DNA of 64,000 bases from Comamonadaceae bacterium (GTDB taxonomy: Bacteria > Pseudomonadota > Gammaproteobacteria > Burkholderiales > Burkholderiaceae_C). Below are positions 62,888 through 64,000 of this stretch, piece by piece (the stretch's first letter is position 1; each line of letters starts with the position of its first letter). The notes beneath the pieces are model-generated. The model searched no databases. It saw nothing but the letters and a program-made list of their open reading frames with translations, and was not told the origin of the DNA. The translations under genes and the position numbers were made by a program. The DNA is taken from contig CANJWZ010000005.1 in the NCBI GenBank assembly GCA_947478725.1, forward strand, positions 57,660 through 121,659, in the 5' to 3' direction.

Positions 62888-63696
62888 CACGCCCCGTTCT
62901 CGCCGGCAGGCTTCTTCAGTTCCTGCTGCGAATAGAACTCGCTCATATGTGTGCGGATGGATGGGTTGCCGCCGCACAGCGCATAGCCCCACATGTTCTC
63001 GACGCGCAACTGGTCATGCAGAGTGCGGCCGATCAACTCGAGGATGGTCTCCTTGGCCGACTCGACAGCACGGCGGTCGCAATTAAGGATGTTCTGGACA
63101 ACCAGTTCTGTCTTGGTGCGCAGCTCTTCAGGCGGCACGACGTAGTTCAGCATATTGGCGTTGTACGCATGCTGGGCGGTGATCTCCGCGCCCGTCATGA
63201 GGAACTCCATCGTGAAGCCGACGCCGCAGCTGTTGATTAGCCGCGACAGCCCGCCATCCGCATGGTGCATTCCTTTGCGGACCTGGAACTCGGCGAAGCG
63301 CGCGCGGCTTGAGGCGACGCGGATGTCGCAGGCCATGATCATCTCGATGCCATGGCCAACGCACCAGCCGTCGATTTCGGCAATGATGGGTTTGTAGATG
63401 CGCGACAGCGGTCCGCGCGTGATGCCCGAAAGGCCGTCTTCCATGCGGTCACGACCGACCATCGGGCCGACCTCTTGCCACATCGGTGCATGGGTCTTCA
63501 GGTCGGCGCCACCGGTGAAGTGGCCACCCGAGCCTGCAAGCACGGCAACGCGAAGGCTGTTATCGCCGCGGAAGTCAGCCCATATGTCACACAAGATGTC
63601 GTGCATCTCGTGGTCGAGCGCATTGCGCGACTCCGGGCGATTCAGGGTGATCCAGGCGACTTCGCCCTTTTTCTCGTACAGGATTTTCTCGGCCAT
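62887..63696 (-). CDS. Enoyl-CoA hydratase/isomerase family protein
   Basis: A 269-residue crotonase-fold protein, first gene of the - strand operon. The N-terminal WITLNRPESRNALDHEMHDI, the oxyanion loop GGHFTGGADLKTHAP and AEIDGWCVGHGIEMIMACDI are standard. Residues at the usual catalytic Glu positions read IRVASSRARFAEFQVRKGM, with a Glu in AEFQ that may serve. It should hydrate an enoyl-CoA. A CTGGAGG ribosome site precedes the ATG, and a promoter with operator-like dyad lies immediately upstream. Confidence 0.92.
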   Translation of the reverse strand: MAEKILYEKKGEVAWITLNRPESRNALDHEMHDILCDIWADFRGDNSLRVAVLAGSGGHFTGGADLKTHAPMWQEVGPMVGRDRMEDGLSGITRGPLSRIYKPIIAEIDGWCVGHGIEMIMACDIRVASSRARFAEFQVRKGMHHADGGLSRLINSCGVGFTMEFLMTGAEITAQHAYNANMLNYVVPPEELRTKTELVVQNILNCDRRAVESAKETILELIGRTLHDQLRVENMWGYALCGGNPSIRTHMSEFYSQQELKKPAGENGA

Positions 63697-63723
63697 ACAG
63701 TTGCCTCCAGGTTGCGTGGAAGC

Positions 63724-63749
63724 ATTGTATAACAGACCGATCGATCGTT
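63724..63749 (-). promoter_or_regulatory. Candidate promoter and TetR operator, right copy
   Basis: On the reverse strand AACGATCGATCGGT (63736-63749) forms a dyad with 6 of 7 pairs matching and contains the perfect palindrome CGATCGATCG. Immediately downstream is TATACAAT (63724-63731), a good -10 element 28 bases before the enoyl-CoA hydratase ATG. A repressor bound here would cover the promoter. It matches the dyad at 52919-52932. Confidence 0.65.
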
Positions 63750-63751
63750 AA

Positions 63752-63790
63752 AGCTTCACCCGACAGCTTCACCCGACAGCTTCACCCGAT
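63752..63790 (+). repeat. Three tandem 13-bp repeats
   Basis: AGCTTCACCCGAC is repeated three times without spacers (63752-63764, 63765-63777, 63778-63790; the last base of the third is T). The array sits just upstream of the operator and promoter of the enoyl-CoA hydratase operon. It could be an additional protein-binding array or simple slippage product. Confidence 0.85.
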
Positions 63791-63897
63791 CTCGGCACTT
63801 GTTTGCCATCGGACGGGGCTCCGCCTGACTTAGCCCGGTGTAGCGAATTCCAGAGTCTATCAAGCGTTCCCGTGGTGGGGCGTCGGAACACGCCACA

Positions 63898-64000
63898 TCA
63901 ATAATTTGCCTGATCAGGATGACCTTGCCCAAGGACGCACGGAGTTGATCGAACCACTACGCCATCATGGTCCGCATAGACCCAGTCACCAGGGTTGAAC
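63898..64000 (-). CDS. C-terminal end of an RraA family protein (partial)
   Basis: The frame entering from the right edge encodes 33 residues before a TGA at 63898-63900. They begin FNPGDWVYADHDGVVV, the C-terminal PGDxxxADxDGV motif of RraA-type proteins, which include 4-hydroxy-4-methyl-2-oxoglutarate aldolases. It is on the same strand as the catabolic operon, 201 bp upstream of its first gene. The rest of the gene is outside the window. It may be part of the same catabolic island. Confidence 0.65.
   Translation of the reverse strand, partial: FNPGDWVYADHDGVVVRSTPCVLGQGHPDQANY

Noticed and set aside
51770..64000. Integrase-bounded island with a duplicated tRNA-Ser end
   Set aside because: No integrase gene and no second copy of the tRNA 3' end can be seen up to 64000, so only a probable left junction is proposed.

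Overview
The window looks like a chromosome segment of a betaproteobacterium in the order Burkholderiales, most likely Comamonadaceae of the Polaromonas/Rhodoferax type. This is inferred from gene order (for example hit-DUF971-ubiE-Tim44-ubiJ-ubiB, gpmA-rhodanese-grxC-secB-gpsA, FKBP-ispH), protein character, Bug-type binding proteins, and short dispersed repeats that I associate with that family. No genome search was run. There is no CRISPR array, no rRNA, one tRNA gene, no complete transposable element and no prophage.

Layout. Bases 1-15600 carry housekeeping and accessory genes on the + strand. These include ubiquinone biosynthesis (ubiE, ubiJ, ubiB), an FmdB zinc ribbon, a DUF502 membrane protein, aspS, a NudB-like Nudix hydrolase, a ClsB-like cardiolipin synthase, and a ligase-associated MBL exonuclease with an ATP-dependent DNA ligase. 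They continue with folE plus a BLUF photoreceptor, DUF429, a secreted nuclease and a truncated CsbD. Bases 15600-27620 are mostly on the - strand (moeB-like, ctpA, gpmA, panC, panB, scpA, DUF3460, DUF1275, vapBC, metG), interrupted by a + strand rhodanese-grxC-secB-gpsA block.

Bases 27695-39645 hold mrp and then a long formate dehydrogenase locus: DUF3305, DUF3306, a multi-cluster ferredoxin protein, a TorD-type chaperone, a small Tat protein, a cysteine-type catalytic alpha subunit, the beta Fe-S subunit, a small lipoprotein, the cytochrome b gamma subunit, a small periplasmic protein and fdhD. Together they would make, load and export a membrane-bound respiratory formate dehydrogenase whose active site faces the periplasm. 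Bases 39690-51857 hold an FtsX-type permease, a truncated globin, a phytase-like secreted protein, a racemase/Ldh/Bug operon, Smr, RadC, FKBP-ispH, serS and tRNA-Ser(CGA).

Just after tRNA-Ser lies about 1.1 kb of decayed DNA: a broken GntR regulator and an internally deleted IS6-family element with intact ends. Beyond it is a GC-rich acyl-CoA catabolic cluster (52974-63696) in two convergent operons. One has a Bug receptor and two acyl-CoA dehydrogenases. The other has an enoyl-CoA hydratase, a hotdog thioesterase, two thiolase-like proteins lacking the classical catalytic residues, a DUF35 protein, an acyl-CoA ligase, a CoA-transferase and a TetR regulator. A near-identical 14-bp dyad lies upstream of both operons and is probably the TetR operator.

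The most unusual general signal is a set of short palindromic or AT-rich repeats lying inside otherwise intact coding frames. The affected genes are the MBL exonuclease, fdhD, the truncated globin (between the proximal heme histidine and the conserved G8 tryptophan) and gpsA.
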